DNA of 64,000 bases from Dama dama (taxonomy: Eukaryota > Chordata > Mammalia > Artiodactyla > Cervidae), in NCBI RefSeq assembly GCF_033118175.1, contig NW_026870969.1, positions 744,001 to 808,000 of the forward strand, written 5' to 3'. Positions within the stretch are counted from its first letter, which is position 1. Each line of letters begins with the position of its first letter. The notes under the pieces are model-generated. The model made no database searches and was not told where the DNA came from. It saw nothing but the letters and a program-made list of their open reading frames with translations. The translations under genes and the position numbers were made by a program. Of the stretch, positions 49,371 to 61,700 are shown piece after piece.

Positions 49371-50285
49371 TGTTCTAAAACATGAAGAGCCTGAATAGGT
49401 GTGAAAAATATGAAGAGCTTCAAAAGGTGTCAAAAATATGACGAGCATGAAACGGTCTGAAAAATAGGAGGAGCATGAAGCTGTGTTCAAAAACATGAAG
49501 AGCCTGAAAAGGTGTGAAAAATATGAAGAGCTTTAAAAGGTGTCAATTTTATGAGGAGCATGAAACGGTCTGAAAAATAGGAGGAGAATGAATCGGTGTT
49601 GAAAAACATAAGGAGCATGAAAAGGTGTGAAAAATATGAAGAGCTTTAAAAGGTGTGAAAAATATGAGGTGCATGAAACGGTCTGAAAAATAGGAGGAGC
49701 ATGATGCGGTGTTGAAAAATATGAAGAGCCTGAAAAGGTGTGAAAAATATGAAGAGCTTCAAAAGGTGTCAAAAATATGAGGAGCATGAAACGGTCTGAA
49801 AATTAGGAGGAGCATGAAGCGTTGTTGAAAAACATGAAGAGCATGAAAAGGTGTGAAAATATGAAGATCTTCTAAAGGTGTCAAAAATATGAGGAGCATG
49901 AAACGGTCTTAAAAATTGGAGGAGCATGAAGCGGTGTTGAAAATCATGAAGGGCCTGAAAAGGTGTGAAAAATATGAAGAGTTTCAAAAGGTGTGAAAAT
50001 ATGAAGAGCTTCAAAAGGTGTCAAAAATGAGATCAACATGAAACCGTCTGAATAATAGGAGGAGCATGCAGCGGTATTGAAAAATATGAAGATCCTGAAA
50101 AGGTGTGAAAATATGAAGAGCTTCTAAATGTGTCAAATATATGAGGAGCATGAAACGGTCTGAAAAATAGGAGGATCATGAAACGGTGTTCAAAAACATG
50201 AAGAGCCTGAATAGGTGTGAAAAATATGAAGAGCTTCAAAAGGTGTCAAAAATATGACGAGCATGAAACGGTCTGAAAAATAGGA
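49371..50285 (+). repeat. 816 bp deleted form of the 1687 bp repeat
   Basis: After about 49370 the sequence leaves the 1687 bp register and re-enters it 871 bp further on in the repeat, so the local period is 816 bp (about 29 monomers). CAATTTTATG recurs at 49544, which is 48728 + 816. The rejoining segment (GAATAGGTGTG, then ATGACGAGCATG) appears at about 49393-49450 and again at about 50209-50266, so the deleted form begins a second cycle before the array changes to the 8426 bp block. Inferred: one internal deletion followed by one duplication of the shortened unit. Confidence 0.88.
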
Positions 50286-53233
50286 GGAGCATGAAGCTGT
50301 GTTCAAAAACATGAAGAGCCTGAAAAGGTGTGAAAAATATGAAGAGCTTCAAAATGTATCATAAATGAGAAGAACATGAAACGGTCTGAAAATTAGGAGG
50401 AGCATGAAGTGGTTTTGAAAAACATGAAGAGCCTGAAAAGGTGTGAAATATATGAAGAGCTTCAAAATGGGTCAAAATTATGAAGAGCATGAAATGGTCT
50501 GAAAAATAGGAGGATCATGAAGTGGTGTTCAAAAACATGAAGACCCTGAAAAGTTGTGAAAGATATGAAGAGCTTCAAAAGGTGTGAAAAATATGAGGAG
50601 CATGAAACGGTCTGAAAAATAGGAGGAGCATGAAACGGTGATCAAAAACATGAAGAGCCTGAAAAGGTGTGACAAATATGAAGAGCTTCAACGGTGTGAA
50701 ATACATGAGGAGCATGAAACGGTCTGAAAAATAGGAGAAGCGTGAAGTTGTCTGGAAAAACATGAACATCCTGAAAAGGTGTGAAAAATATGAAGAGCTT
50801 CAAAAGGTGTCAAAAATGAGGTGAGAATGTAACGGTCTGAAAAATAGGAAGATCATGAAACGGTGTTGAAAAACATGAAGAGCCTAAAAGGTGTGAAAAA
50901 TATGAAGAGCTTCAAAAGGTGTCAAAAAATATGAGGAGCATCAAATGGTCTGAAAAATAGGAGGAGCATGAAGCGGTCATCAAAAACATGAAGAGCCTAA
51001 AAAGGTGTGAAAAATATGAAGAGCTTCAAAATGTGTGAAATACAAGAGGAGCATGAAACGGTCTGAAAATTAGGCGAAGCATGAAGTGGTGTGGAAAAAC
51101 ATGAAGAGCCTGAAAAGGTGTGAAAAATATGAAGAGCTTCAAAATGTGTCAAAAATATGAAGAGAATGAAAGGGTCTGAAAAATAGGAGAATCATGAAGC
51201 GGTGTTCAAAAACATGAAGAGCCTGAAAAGGTGTGAAAAATATGAAGAGCTTCATAAGGTGTGAAATACATGTGGAGCATGAAACTCTCTGAAAAATACG
51301 AGGAGCATGAAGTGGTGTTCAAAAACATTAAGAGCCTGAAAAGGTGTGAAAAATATGAAGAAATTCAAAAGGTGTCAAAAATATGTGGAGCATGAAACGG
51401 TCTGCAAAAAAGGAGGAGCATGAAGCGGTGTTGAAAAACCTGAAGAGCCTGAAAAGGTGTGAAAAATATGAAGAGCTTCAAAAGGTGTCAAAAATATGAG
51501 GAGGATGAAACGGTCTGAAAAATAGGTGGAGCATGAAGCAGTGTTGAAAAACCTGAAGAGCCTGAAAAGGTGTGAAAAATATGAAGAGCTTCAAAAGGTG
51601 TCAAAAATATGACGAGCATGAAACGGTCTGAAAAATAGGAGGAGCATGAAGCGGTGTTCAAAAACATGCACAGCCTGAAAACGTGTGAAAAATATGAGGA
51701 GCTTCAAAAGGTGTCAAATACATGAGGAGCATTTAACGGTCTGAAAAATAGGAGGAGCATGAAGCGGTGTTCAAAATATGAAGAGCCTGAATAGGTGTGA
51801 AAAATATGAAGAGCTTCAAAAGGTGTGAAAAATATGAGGAGCATGAAACGGTCTGAAAAATAGGAGGAGCATGAAGCGGTGTTCAAAATCATGAAGAGCC
51901 TGAAAAGGTGTGAAAAATATGAAGAGCTTTAAAACTTGTCAAGAATATGAGGAGCATGAAACGGTCTGAAAAATAGGAGGAGAATGAATCGGTGTTGAAA
52001 AACATAAGGAGCCTGAAAAGGTGTGAAAAATATGAAGAGCTTTAAAAGGTGTGAAAAATATGAGGTGCATGAAACGGTCTGAAAAATAGGAAGAGCATGA
52101 TGCGGTGTTGAAAAATATGAAGAGCCTGAGAAGGTGTGAAAAATATGAAGAGCTTCAAAAGGTGTCAAAAATATGAGGAGCATGAAACGGTCTGAAAAAT
52201 AGGAGGAGCATGAAGCGTTGTTGAAAAACATGAAGAGCCTGATAAGGTGTGAAAAATATGAAGATCTTCTAAAGGTGTCAAAAATATGAGGAGTATGAAA
52301 CGGTCTTAAAAATAGGAGGAGCATGAAGTGGTGATGAAAATCATGAAGGGCCTGAAAAGCTGTGAAAAATATGAAGAGTTTCAAAAGGTGTGAAAAATAT
52401 GAAGAGCTTCAAAAGGTGTCAAAAATGAGATCAACATGAAACCGTCTGAAAAATAGGAGGAGCATGAAGCGGTGATGAAAAATATGAAGAGCCTGAAAAG
52501 GTGTGCAAATATGAAGAGCTTCTAAATGTGTCAAATATATGAGGAGCATGAAACGGTCTGAAAAATAGGAGGAGCATGAAGTGGTGTTGAAAAAAATGAA
52601 GAGCCTGAAAAGGTGTGAAAAATATGAAGATCTTCAAAGAGTGTCAAAAATATGAGGAGCATGAAACCGTCTGAAAAATAGGAGGAGCATGAAACGGTGA
52701 TCAAAAACATGAAGAGCCTGAAAAGGTTTGAAAAATATGAAGAGCTTCAAAAGGTGTGAAATATATGAGGAGCATGAAACGGGCTGAAAAATAAGAGAAG
52801 CATGAAGTGGTGTGGAAAACATGAAGAGCCTGAAAAGGTGTGAAAAATATGAAGAGCTTCAAAAGGTGTGAAATACATGAGGAGCATGAAACGGTCTAAA
52901 AATTAGGAGAAGCATGAAGTGGTGTGGAAAAACATGAAGAGCCTGAAAAGCTGTGAAAAATATGAAGAGCTTCAAAATGTGTCAAAAATATGAAGAGCAT
53001 GAAACGGTCTGAAAAATAGGAGAATCATGAAGCGCTGTTAAAAAACATGAACAGCCTGAAAAGGTGTGAAAAACATGAAGAGCTTCAAAAGTTGTGAAAT
53101 ACATGAGGAGCATGAAACTCTCTGAAAAATAGGAGGAGCATGAAGCAGTGTTCAAATATATGAAGAGCCTGAAAAGGTGTGAAAAATATAAAGAGCTTCA
53201 AAATGTGTGAAATACATGAGGACCATGAAACAG

Positions 53234-53354
53234 TCTGAAAAATATGAGAAGCATGAAGTGGTGTTCAAAACATGAAGAGCCTGAAAAGGTGTGAAATATA
53301 TGAAGAGCTTCAAAATGTTTCAAAAATATGAGGAGCATGATACGGTCTGAAAAA
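53234..53354 (+). repeat. 112 bp unit present in copy 1, absent in copy 2
   Basis: Approximate position of the one large length difference between the two 8.4 kb copies. Copy 1 reads GAAAAATATGAGAAGCATG then a full extra unit; copy 2 (about 61.66 kb) goes straight to AATAGGAGGAGCATG. Offset drops from 8426 to 8314. The exact breakpoints cannot be fixed because the unit flanks are themselves repeats. Confidence 0.82.
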
Positions 53355-56005
53355 TAGGAGGAGCATGAAGCACTGTTCAGAAACATGAAGAGCCTGACAA
53401 GGTGTGAAAAATATAAAGAGCTTCAAAAGGTGTGAAATACATTACGACCATGAAACAGTCTGAAAAATAGGAGGAGCATGAAATGTTGTTGAAAAACTTG
53501 AAGAGCCTGAAAACGTGTGAAAAAATATGAAGAGTTTCCAAAGGTGTCAAAAATGAGATGAGCATGAAACAGTCTGAAAAATAGGATGAGCATGAAGCGG
53601 TGTTGAAAATCATGAAGAGCCTGAAAAGATGTGAATAATATGTAGAGCTTCAAAAGGTGTGAAAATATGAAGAGCTTCAAAAGCTGTCAAAATAAGATGA
53701 TCATGAAACGGTCTGAAAATTAGGAGGAGCATGAAGTGGTGTTGAAAAAAAAGAAGAGCCTGAAAAGGTGTGAAATATATGAAGAGCTTCAAAAGGCGTG
53801 AAAATATGAAGAGCTTCAAAAGCTGTCAAAATGAGATGAGAATGAAACGGTCTGAAAATTAGGAGCAGCATGAAACGGTGTTCAAACAAATGAAGAGCCT
53901 CAAAATGTGTGAAAAATAAGAAGAGCTTCAAAAGGTGTGAAATACATTTGGAGCATGAAACTGTGTGTAAAATAGGAGGAGCATGAAGTGGTGTTCAAAA
54001 ACATGAAGAGCCTGAAAAGGTGTGAAAAATATGAAGAGCTTCAAAAGGTGTGAAATACATGAGAGGAATGAAACTGTCTGAAAAATAGGAGGAGCATGAA
54101 GCGGTTGTGAAAAACATGAAGAGCCTGAAAAGTTGTGAAAAATATAAAGAGCTTCTAAAGGTGTCAAAAATATGAGGACAATGAAACGCTCTGGAAAAGA
54201 GGAGGAGCATGAAGTGGTGTTGAAAAAGATGAAGAGCCTGAAAAGGTGTGAAAAATTTGAAGAGCTTCAAAACGTGTCAAAATTATGAGGAGCATGAAAC
54301 GGTCTGAAAAATAGGAGGAGCATGAAGTGGTGTTGAAAAACATGAAGAGCCTGAAATGATGTGAAATATATGAAGAGGTTCAAAAGGTGCGAAAAATATG
54401 AGGAGGTTCAAAAAGGGTCAAAAATATGAGGAGCAGGAAACGGTCAGAAAAATACGAGGAGCATGAAAAGGTGTTCAAAAACATGAAGAGCCTGAAAAGG
54501 TGTGAAAAATATGAAGAGCTTCAAAAGGTATTAAATACATGAATAGCATGAAACGGTCTGAAAAATAGGAGAAGCATGAAGCGGTGTTCAAAAACATGAA
54601 GAGCCTGAAAAGGTGTGAAAAATATGAAGAGATTCAAAATGTGTCAAAAATATGAGGAGCATGAAATGGTCTGAAAAATAGGAGGAGCATGAAACGGTGT
54701 TCAAAAACATGAAGAACCTGAAAAGGTGTGAAAAATATGAAGAGTTTCTAAAGGTGTCACAAATATGAGGAGCATGAAACGGTCTGAAAAATAGGAAGAC
54801 CATGAAACGGTGTTCAAAAACATGAAGAGCCTGAAAGGTGGGAAAATTCTGAAGAGATTCAAAAGCTGTGAAATCGATGTGGAGCATAAAACGGTCTCAA
54901 AAATAGGAGGAGCATGAAGCGGTGTTCGAAAACATGAAGAGCCTGAAAAGGTGAGAAAAATATGAAGAGCCTCAAAACGTGTCAAAAATAGGAAGAGCAT
55001 TAAACGGTCTGAAAAAATAGGAGGAGCATGAAGCGGTGTTGAAAAACATGAAGAGCCTGAAATGGTGTGAAAAATATGAAGAGCTTCAACAGGTGTGTAA
55101 AAGATGAGGAGCATGAAACGGTCGGAAAAATAGGAGGAGCATGAAATGGTGTTCAAAACATGAAGAGCCTGAAAAGGTGTGAAAAATATGAAGAGCTTCA
55201 AAGGTATCAAAAATATGAGGAGCATGAAACGGTCTGAAAAATAGGAAGAGCATGAAGTGGTTGTGAAAAACATGAAGAGCCTGAAAAGGTGTGCGAAATA
55301 CGAAGAGGTTCAAAAGGTGTGAAATACATGAGGAGCATGAAACGGTCTGAAAAATAGGAGGAGCATGAAGCGGTGTTCAAAAACATGAAGAGCCTGAAAA
55401 AGTGTGAAAAATATGAAGAGCTTCAAAAAGTGTGAAAAATATGAGGAGCATAAGCGATCTGAAAAATAGGTGGAGCAGGAAGCGGTGTTCAAAAACATGA
55501 AGAGCCTGACAGGTGTGAAAAGTATGAAGAGCTTCAAAAAGTGTGAAAAATATGAAGAGCTTCAAAAAGTGTGAAAAATATGAGGAGCATGAAATGGTCT
55601 GAAAAACAGGAGAAGAATGAAGAGGTGTTTAAAAACATGAAGAGCCTGAAAAGGTGTGAAATATATGACGAACTTCAAAAGGTTTCAAAAATATGAGGAG
55701 CATGAAACGGTCTGAAACATAGGAGGAGCATGAAGCAGTGTTCAAAAACATGAAGAGCATGAAAAAGTGTGAAGAAAATGAAGAGTTTCAAAAGTTGACA
55801 TAAATATGAGGAGAATGAAACAGTCTGAAAAATATGAGGAGCATGAAACGGTGTTGAAAAAGATGAAGAGCCTGAAAAGGTGTGAAAAATATGAAGAGCT
55901 TCAAAAAGTGTCAAAAATATGAAGAGAATGAAACAGTCCGAAAAATAGGAGGAGCATGAAAAGGTGTTGAAAAACATGAAGAGGGTGAAAATATGTGTAA
56001 AATAT

Positions 56006-56089
56006 GAAGAGCTTCAAAAGGTGTGAAAAATATGAAGAGCTTCAAAAGGTGTGAAAAATATGAAGAGCTTCAAAAGGTGTCAAATATAT
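56006..56089 (+). repeat. Three consecutive type a monomers (hexameric unit)
   Basis: GAAGAGCTTC occurs at 56006, 56034 and 56062, exactly 28 bp apart, followed by a normal b monomer. The first two end GTGTGAAAAATAT and the third GTGTCAAATATAT. This is a local expansion of the a monomer by two copies. Confidence 0.9.
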
Positions 56090-56202
56090 GAGGAGCATGA
56101 AACGGTCAAAAAAATAGGAGGAGTATGAAGCGATGTTGAAAAACATGAAGAGTCTGAAAAGGTGTGAAATATATGAAGAGCTTCAAAAGGTGTGAAATAT
56201 AG

Positions 56203-56457
56203 GAGGAGCATGAAGCGGTGTTCAAAAACATGAAGAGCCTGAAAAGGTGTGAAATATATGAAGAGCTTCAAAAGGTGTCAAAAATAAGAGGAGCATGAAG
56301 CGGTGTTCAGAAACATGAAGAGCTTGAAAAGGTGTGAAATATATGAAGAGCTTCAAAAAGTGTGAAATATAGGAGGAGCATGAAGCGGTGTTCAGAAACA
56401 TGAAGAGCCTTAAAAGGTGTGAAATATATGAAGAGCTTCAAAAGTTGTCAAATATGA
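56203..56457 (+). repeat. 85 bp trimeric units lacking monomer b, about three copies
   Basis: GAGGAGCATGAAGCGGTG starts at 56203, 56288 and 56373, each 85 bp apart (28 + 29 + 28). Each unit is c-d-a: the b monomer (AAACGGTCTG) is missing. The c monomer of the later units has GTTCAGAAACATG in common. This is the one place where I saw a regular trimer rather than a tetramer or pentamer. Confidence 0.88.
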
Positions 56458-57300
56458 GTAGCATAAAACGGTCTCAAAATATGACGAGCATGAAGCGGTG
56501 TTGAAAAACATGTAGAGCCTGAAAAGGTGTGAAATACATGAAGAGCTTCAAAAGGTGTCAAAATATGAGTAGCATAAAACGGTCTCAAAAATATGGGGAG
56601 CATGAAGCGGTGTTGAAAATCATGAAGAGCGTGAAAAAGTGTGAATAATATGAAGAGATTCAAAAGGTGTCAAACATATGAGGAGCATGAAAGTGTGTTG
56701 AAAAACATGAAGAGCCTGAAAAGGTGTGAAAAATATGAGGAGCTTCAAAAGTTGTCAAAAATATGAGGAGCATGAAAGGGTCTGAAAAATAGGAGGAGCA
56801 TGAAATGGTGTTCAAAACATGAAGAGCTTGAAAAGGTGTGAAAAATATTAAGAGCTTCAAAAGTATCAAAAATATGAGGAGCATGAAACGGCCTGAAAAA
56901 TAGGAAGAGCATGAAGCGGTGTTGAATAACATGAAGATCTTGAAAAGGTGTGAACAATATTAGGAGCATGAAACGGTCTCAAAAATATGAGGAGCATGAA
57001 GCAGTGTTGAAAATCATGAAGAGCCTGAAAAGGTGTGAAAAATATGAAGAGATTCAAAAGGTGTCAAACATATGAGGACCATGAAACTGTGTTGAAAAAC
57101 AAGAAGAGCATGAAAAGGTGTGAAAAATATGAGGAGCATGAAAAGGTCTGAAAAATAGGAGGAGCATGAAATGTTGTTGAAAAACATGAAGAGCAAGAAA
57201 AGATGTGAAAAATATGAAGAGTTTTAAAGGTTTGAAATACATGAGGATCATGAAAAGGTTTGAAAAATAGGAGGAGCATGAAGCGGTGTTCAAAAACATG

Positions 57301-57526
57301 AAGAGCCTGAAAAGGCTTGAAAAATATGAAGAGCTTCAAAAGGTGTGAAATAAATGAGGAGCATGAAACGGTCTGAAAAATAGGAGGAGCATGAAGCGGT
57401 GTTCAAAAACATGAAGAGCCTGAAAAGGCTTGAAAAATATGAAGAGCTTCAAAAGGTGTGAAATAAATGAGGAGCATGAAACGGTCTCCAAAATAGTAGG
57501 AGCATGAAGCGGTGTTCAAAAACATG
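57301..57526 (+). repeat. Fresh 113 bp doublet
   Basis: Two adjacent units share the rare variants AAAGGCTTG (57312 and 57425) and GAAATAAATGAGG, 113 bp apart, and the first is followed by a near-identical c-d start. The next unit (57527 onward) lacks these variants. This is a single-unit duplication recent enough to be almost unaltered. Confidence 0.85.
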
Positions 57527-58711
57527 GAGAGCCTGAAAAGTTTTGAAAAATATGAAGAACTTCAAAAGGTGTCAAAAATATGAGGAGCATGAAACGGTCT
57601 GAAAAATAGGAGCAGCATGAAATGGTGTTGAAAAACATGAAGATCCTGAAAAGCTGTGAAAAATATGAAGAGCTTCAAAAGGTGTGAAATATATGAGGAG
57701 CATGAAACGGTCTGAAAAATCGGAGGAGCATGAAGCTGTGCTCAAAAACATGAAGATCCAGAAAAGGTGTGAAAAATATGAAGAGCTTCGAAAGGTGTGA
57801 CAAATATGAGGAGCATGAAACGGTCTGAAAATTTGGAGGAGTATGAAACGTGCTGAAAAATAGGAGGAGCATGAAACTGTCAGAAAAATAGGAGGATCAT
57901 GAAGCCGTGTTGAAAAACATGAAGAGCGTGAAAGGTTGTGAAAAATAGGAGGAGCTTCAAAATATGTGAAAAACATGAGGAGCATGAAACGGTCTGAAAA
58001 TAGGAGGAGCATGAAGCGGTGATCAAAAACATGAAGAGCATGAAAAGGTGTGAAAAATATGAAGAGCTTCAAAAGGTGTGAAAAATATGAAGAGCTTCAA
58101 AAGGTGTCAAAAATGAGAAGAGCATAAAGGGGTCTGAAAAATAGGAGGAGCATGACGTGGTGTTGAAAAAAATGAAGAGCCTGAAAAGGTGTGAAATATA
58201 TGAGGGCTTCAAAAGGTCTCAAAAATATGGGGAGCATGAAACGGTCTGAAAAATAGGAGGAGCATGAAACGGTGTTCAAAAACATGAAGAGCCTGTAAAG
58301 GTGTGAAAAATATGAAGAGCTTCAAAAGGTGTGAAATACATGAGAAGCATGAAACTCTCTGAAAAATAAAAGGAGCAAGAAGGGGTGTTCAAAAACATGA
58401 AGAGGCTGAAAAGGTGTGAAAAACATGAAGAGCTTAAAAAGGTGTGAAAAATATGAGGAGCATGAAACGGTCTGAAAAAAAAGGAGGAGCATGAAACGGT
58501 GATCAAAAACATGAAGAGCATGAAAAGGTGTGAAAAATATGAAGAGCTTCAAAAGGTGTGCAATACATGAGGAACATGAAACGGTCTGAAATTTAGGAGA
58601 AGCATTAAGTGGTGTGGAAAAACATGAAGAGCCTGAAAAGGTGTGAAAAATATGAAGAGCTTCAAAAGTTGTGAAAAATATGAGAAACATGAAACGGTCT
58701 GAAAAATTGGA

Positions 58712-61700
58712 GGAGCATGAAGCTGTGTTCAAAAACATGAAGAGCCTGAAAAGGTGTGAAAAATATGAAGAGCTTCAAAATGTATCATAAATGAGAAGAA
58801 CATGAAACGGTCTGAAAATTAGGAGGAGCATGAAGTGGTTTTGAAAAACATGAAGAGCCTGAAAAGGTGTGAAATATATGAAGAGCTTCAAAATGGGTCA
58901 AAATTATGAAGAGCATGAAATGGTCTGAAAAATAGGAGGATCATGAAGTGGTGTTCAAAAACATGAAGACCCTGAAAAGTTGTGAAAGATATGAAGAGCT
59001 TCAAAAGGTGTGAAAAATATGAGGAGCATGAAACGGTCTGAAAAATAGGAGGAGCATGAAACGGTGATCAAAAACATGAAGAGCCTGAAAAGGTGTGACA
59101 AATATGAAGAGCTTCAACGGTGTGAAACACATGAGGAGCATGAAACGGTCTGAAAAATAGGAGAAGCATGAAGTTGTCTGGAAAAACATGAACATCCTGA
59201 AAAGGTGTGAAAAATATGAAGAGCTTCAAAAGGTGTCAAAAATGAGATGAGAATGTAACGGTCTGAAAAATAGGAAGATCATGAAACGGTGTTGAAAAAC
59301 ATGAAGAGCCTAAAAGGTGTGAAAAATATGAAGAGCTTCAAAAGGTGTCAAAAAATATGAGGAGCATCAAATGGTCTGAAAAATAGGAGGAGCATGAAGC
59401 GGTCGTCAAAAACATGAAGAGCCTAAAAAGGTGTGAAAAATATGAAGAGCTTCAAAATGTGTGAAATACAAGAGGAGCATGAAACGGTCTGAAAATTAGG
59501 CGAAGCATGAAGTGGTGTGGAAAAACATGAAGAGCCTGAAAAGGTGTGAAAAATATGAAGAGCTTCAAAATGTGTCAAAAATATGAAGAGAATGAAAGGG
59601 TCTGAAAAATAGGAGAATCATGAAGCGGTGTTCAAAAACATGAAGAGCCTGAAAAGGTGTGAAAAATATGAAGAGCTTCATAAGGTGTGAAATACATGTG
59701 GAGCATGAAACTCTCTGAAAAATACGAGGAGCATGAAGTGGTGTTCAAAAACATTAAGAGCCTGAAAAGGTGTGAAAAATATGAAGAAATTCAAAAGGTG
59801 TCAAATATATGTGGAGCATGAAACGGTCTGCAAAAAAGGAGGAGCATGAAGCGGTGTTGAAAAACATGAAGAGCCTGAAAAGGTGTGAAAAATATGAAGA
59901 GCTTCAAAAGGTGTCAAAAATATGAGGAGGATGAAACGGTCTGAAAAATAGGTGGAGCATGAAGCAGTGTTGAAAAACCTGAAGAGCCTGAAAAGGTGTG
60001 AAAAATATGAAGAGCTTCAAAAGGTGTCAAAAATATGACGAGCATGAAACGGTCTGAAAAATAGGAGGAGCATGAAGCAGTGTTCAAAAACATGCACAGC
60101 CTGAAAACGTGTGAAAAATATGAGGAGCTTCAAAAGGTGTCAAATACATGAGGAGCATTTAACGGTCTGAAAAATAGGAGGAGCATGAAGCGGTGTTCAA
60201 AATATGAAGAGCCTGAATAGGTGTGAAAAATATGAAGAGCTTCAAAAGGTGTGAAAAATATGAGGAGCATGAAACGGTCTGAAAAATAGGAGGAGCATGA
60301 AGCGGTGTTCAAAATCATGAAGAGCCTGAAAAGGTGTGAAAAATATGAAGAGCTTTAAAACTTGTCAAGAATATGAGGAGCATGAAACGGTCTGAAAAAT
60401 AGGAGGAGAATGAATCGGTGTTGAAAAACATAAGGAGCCTGAAAAGGTGTGAAAAATATGAAGAGCTTTAAAAGGTGTGAAAAATATGAGGTGCATGAAA
60501 CGGTCTGAAAAATAGGAAGAGCATGATGCGGTGTTGAAAAATATGAAGAGCCTGAAAAAGTGTGAAAAATATGAAGAGCTTCAAAAGGTGTCAAAAATAT
60601 GAGGAGCATGAAACGGTCTGAAAAATAGGAGGAGCATGAAGCGTTGTTGAAAAACATGAAGAGCCTGATAAGGTGTGAAAAATATGAAGATCTTCTAAAG
60701 GTGTCAAAAATATGAGGAGTATGAAACGGTCTTAAAAATAGGAGGAGCATGAAGTGGTGATGAAAATCATGAAGGGCCTGAAAAGCTGTGAAAAATATGA
60801 AGAGTTTCAAAAGGTGTGAAAAATATGAAGAGCTTCAAAAGGTGTCAAAAATGAGATCAACATGAAACCGTCTGAAAAATAGGAGGAGCATGAAGCGGTG
60901 ATGAAAAATATGAAGAGCCTGAAAAGGTGTGCAAATATGAAGAGCTTCTAAATGTGTCAAATATATGAGGAGCATGAAACGGTCTGAAAAATAGGAGGAG
61001 CATGAAGTGGTGTTGAAAAAAATGAAGAGCCTGAAAAGGTGTGAAAAATATGAAGATCTTCAAAGAGTGTCAAAAATATGAGGAGCATGAAACCGTCTGA
61101 AAAATGGGAGGAGCATGAAACGGTGATCAAAAACATGAAGAGCCTGAAAAGGTTTGAAAAATATGAAGAGCTTCAAAAGGTGTGAAATATATGAGGAGCA
61201 TGAAACGGGCTGAAAAATAAGAGAAGCATGAAGTGGTGTGGAAAACATGAAGAGCCTGAAAAGGTGTGAAAAATATGAAGAGCTTCAAAAGGTGTGAAAT
61301 ACATGAGGAGCATGAAACGGTCTGAAAATTAGGAGAAGCATGAAGTGGTGTGGAAAAACATGAAGAGCCTGAAAAGCTGTGAAAAATATGAAGAGCTTCA
61401 AAATGTGTCAAAAATATGAAGAGCATGAAACGGTCTGAAAAATAGGAGAATCATGAAGCGCTGTTAAAAAACATGAACAGCCTGAAAAGGTGTGAAAAAC
61501 ATGAAGAGCTTCAAAAGTTGTGAAATACATGAGGAGCATGAAACTCTCTGAAAAATAGGAGGAGCATGAAGCAGTGTTCAAATATATGAAGAGCCTGAAA
61601 AGGTGTGAAAAATATAAAGAGCTTCAAAATGTGTGAAATACATGAGGACCATGAAACAGTCTGAAAAATAGGAGGAGCATGAAGCACTGTTCAGAAACAT

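Larger units (their letters stand above)
50286..58711 (+). repeat. 8426 bp tandem block, copy 1
   Basis: Recurs from 58712 onward at offset 8426. The matched left edge is GAAGCTGTGTTC at 50293 and 58719. From about 53.35 kb the offset becomes 8314, because copy 2 lacks 112 bp found here near 53.23-53.35 kb. Substitutions are sparse: GAAATACATG near 50.70 kb against GAAACACATG near 59.13 kb, GAGGTGAGAATG near 50.82 kb against GAGATGAGAATG near 59.25 kb. Internal parts include a diverged relative of the 1687 bp repeat (about 51.42-52.63 kb), three a monomers in a row (56006-56089), 85 bp trimers (56203-56457) and an exact 113 bp doublet (57301-57526). Confidence 0.92.
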
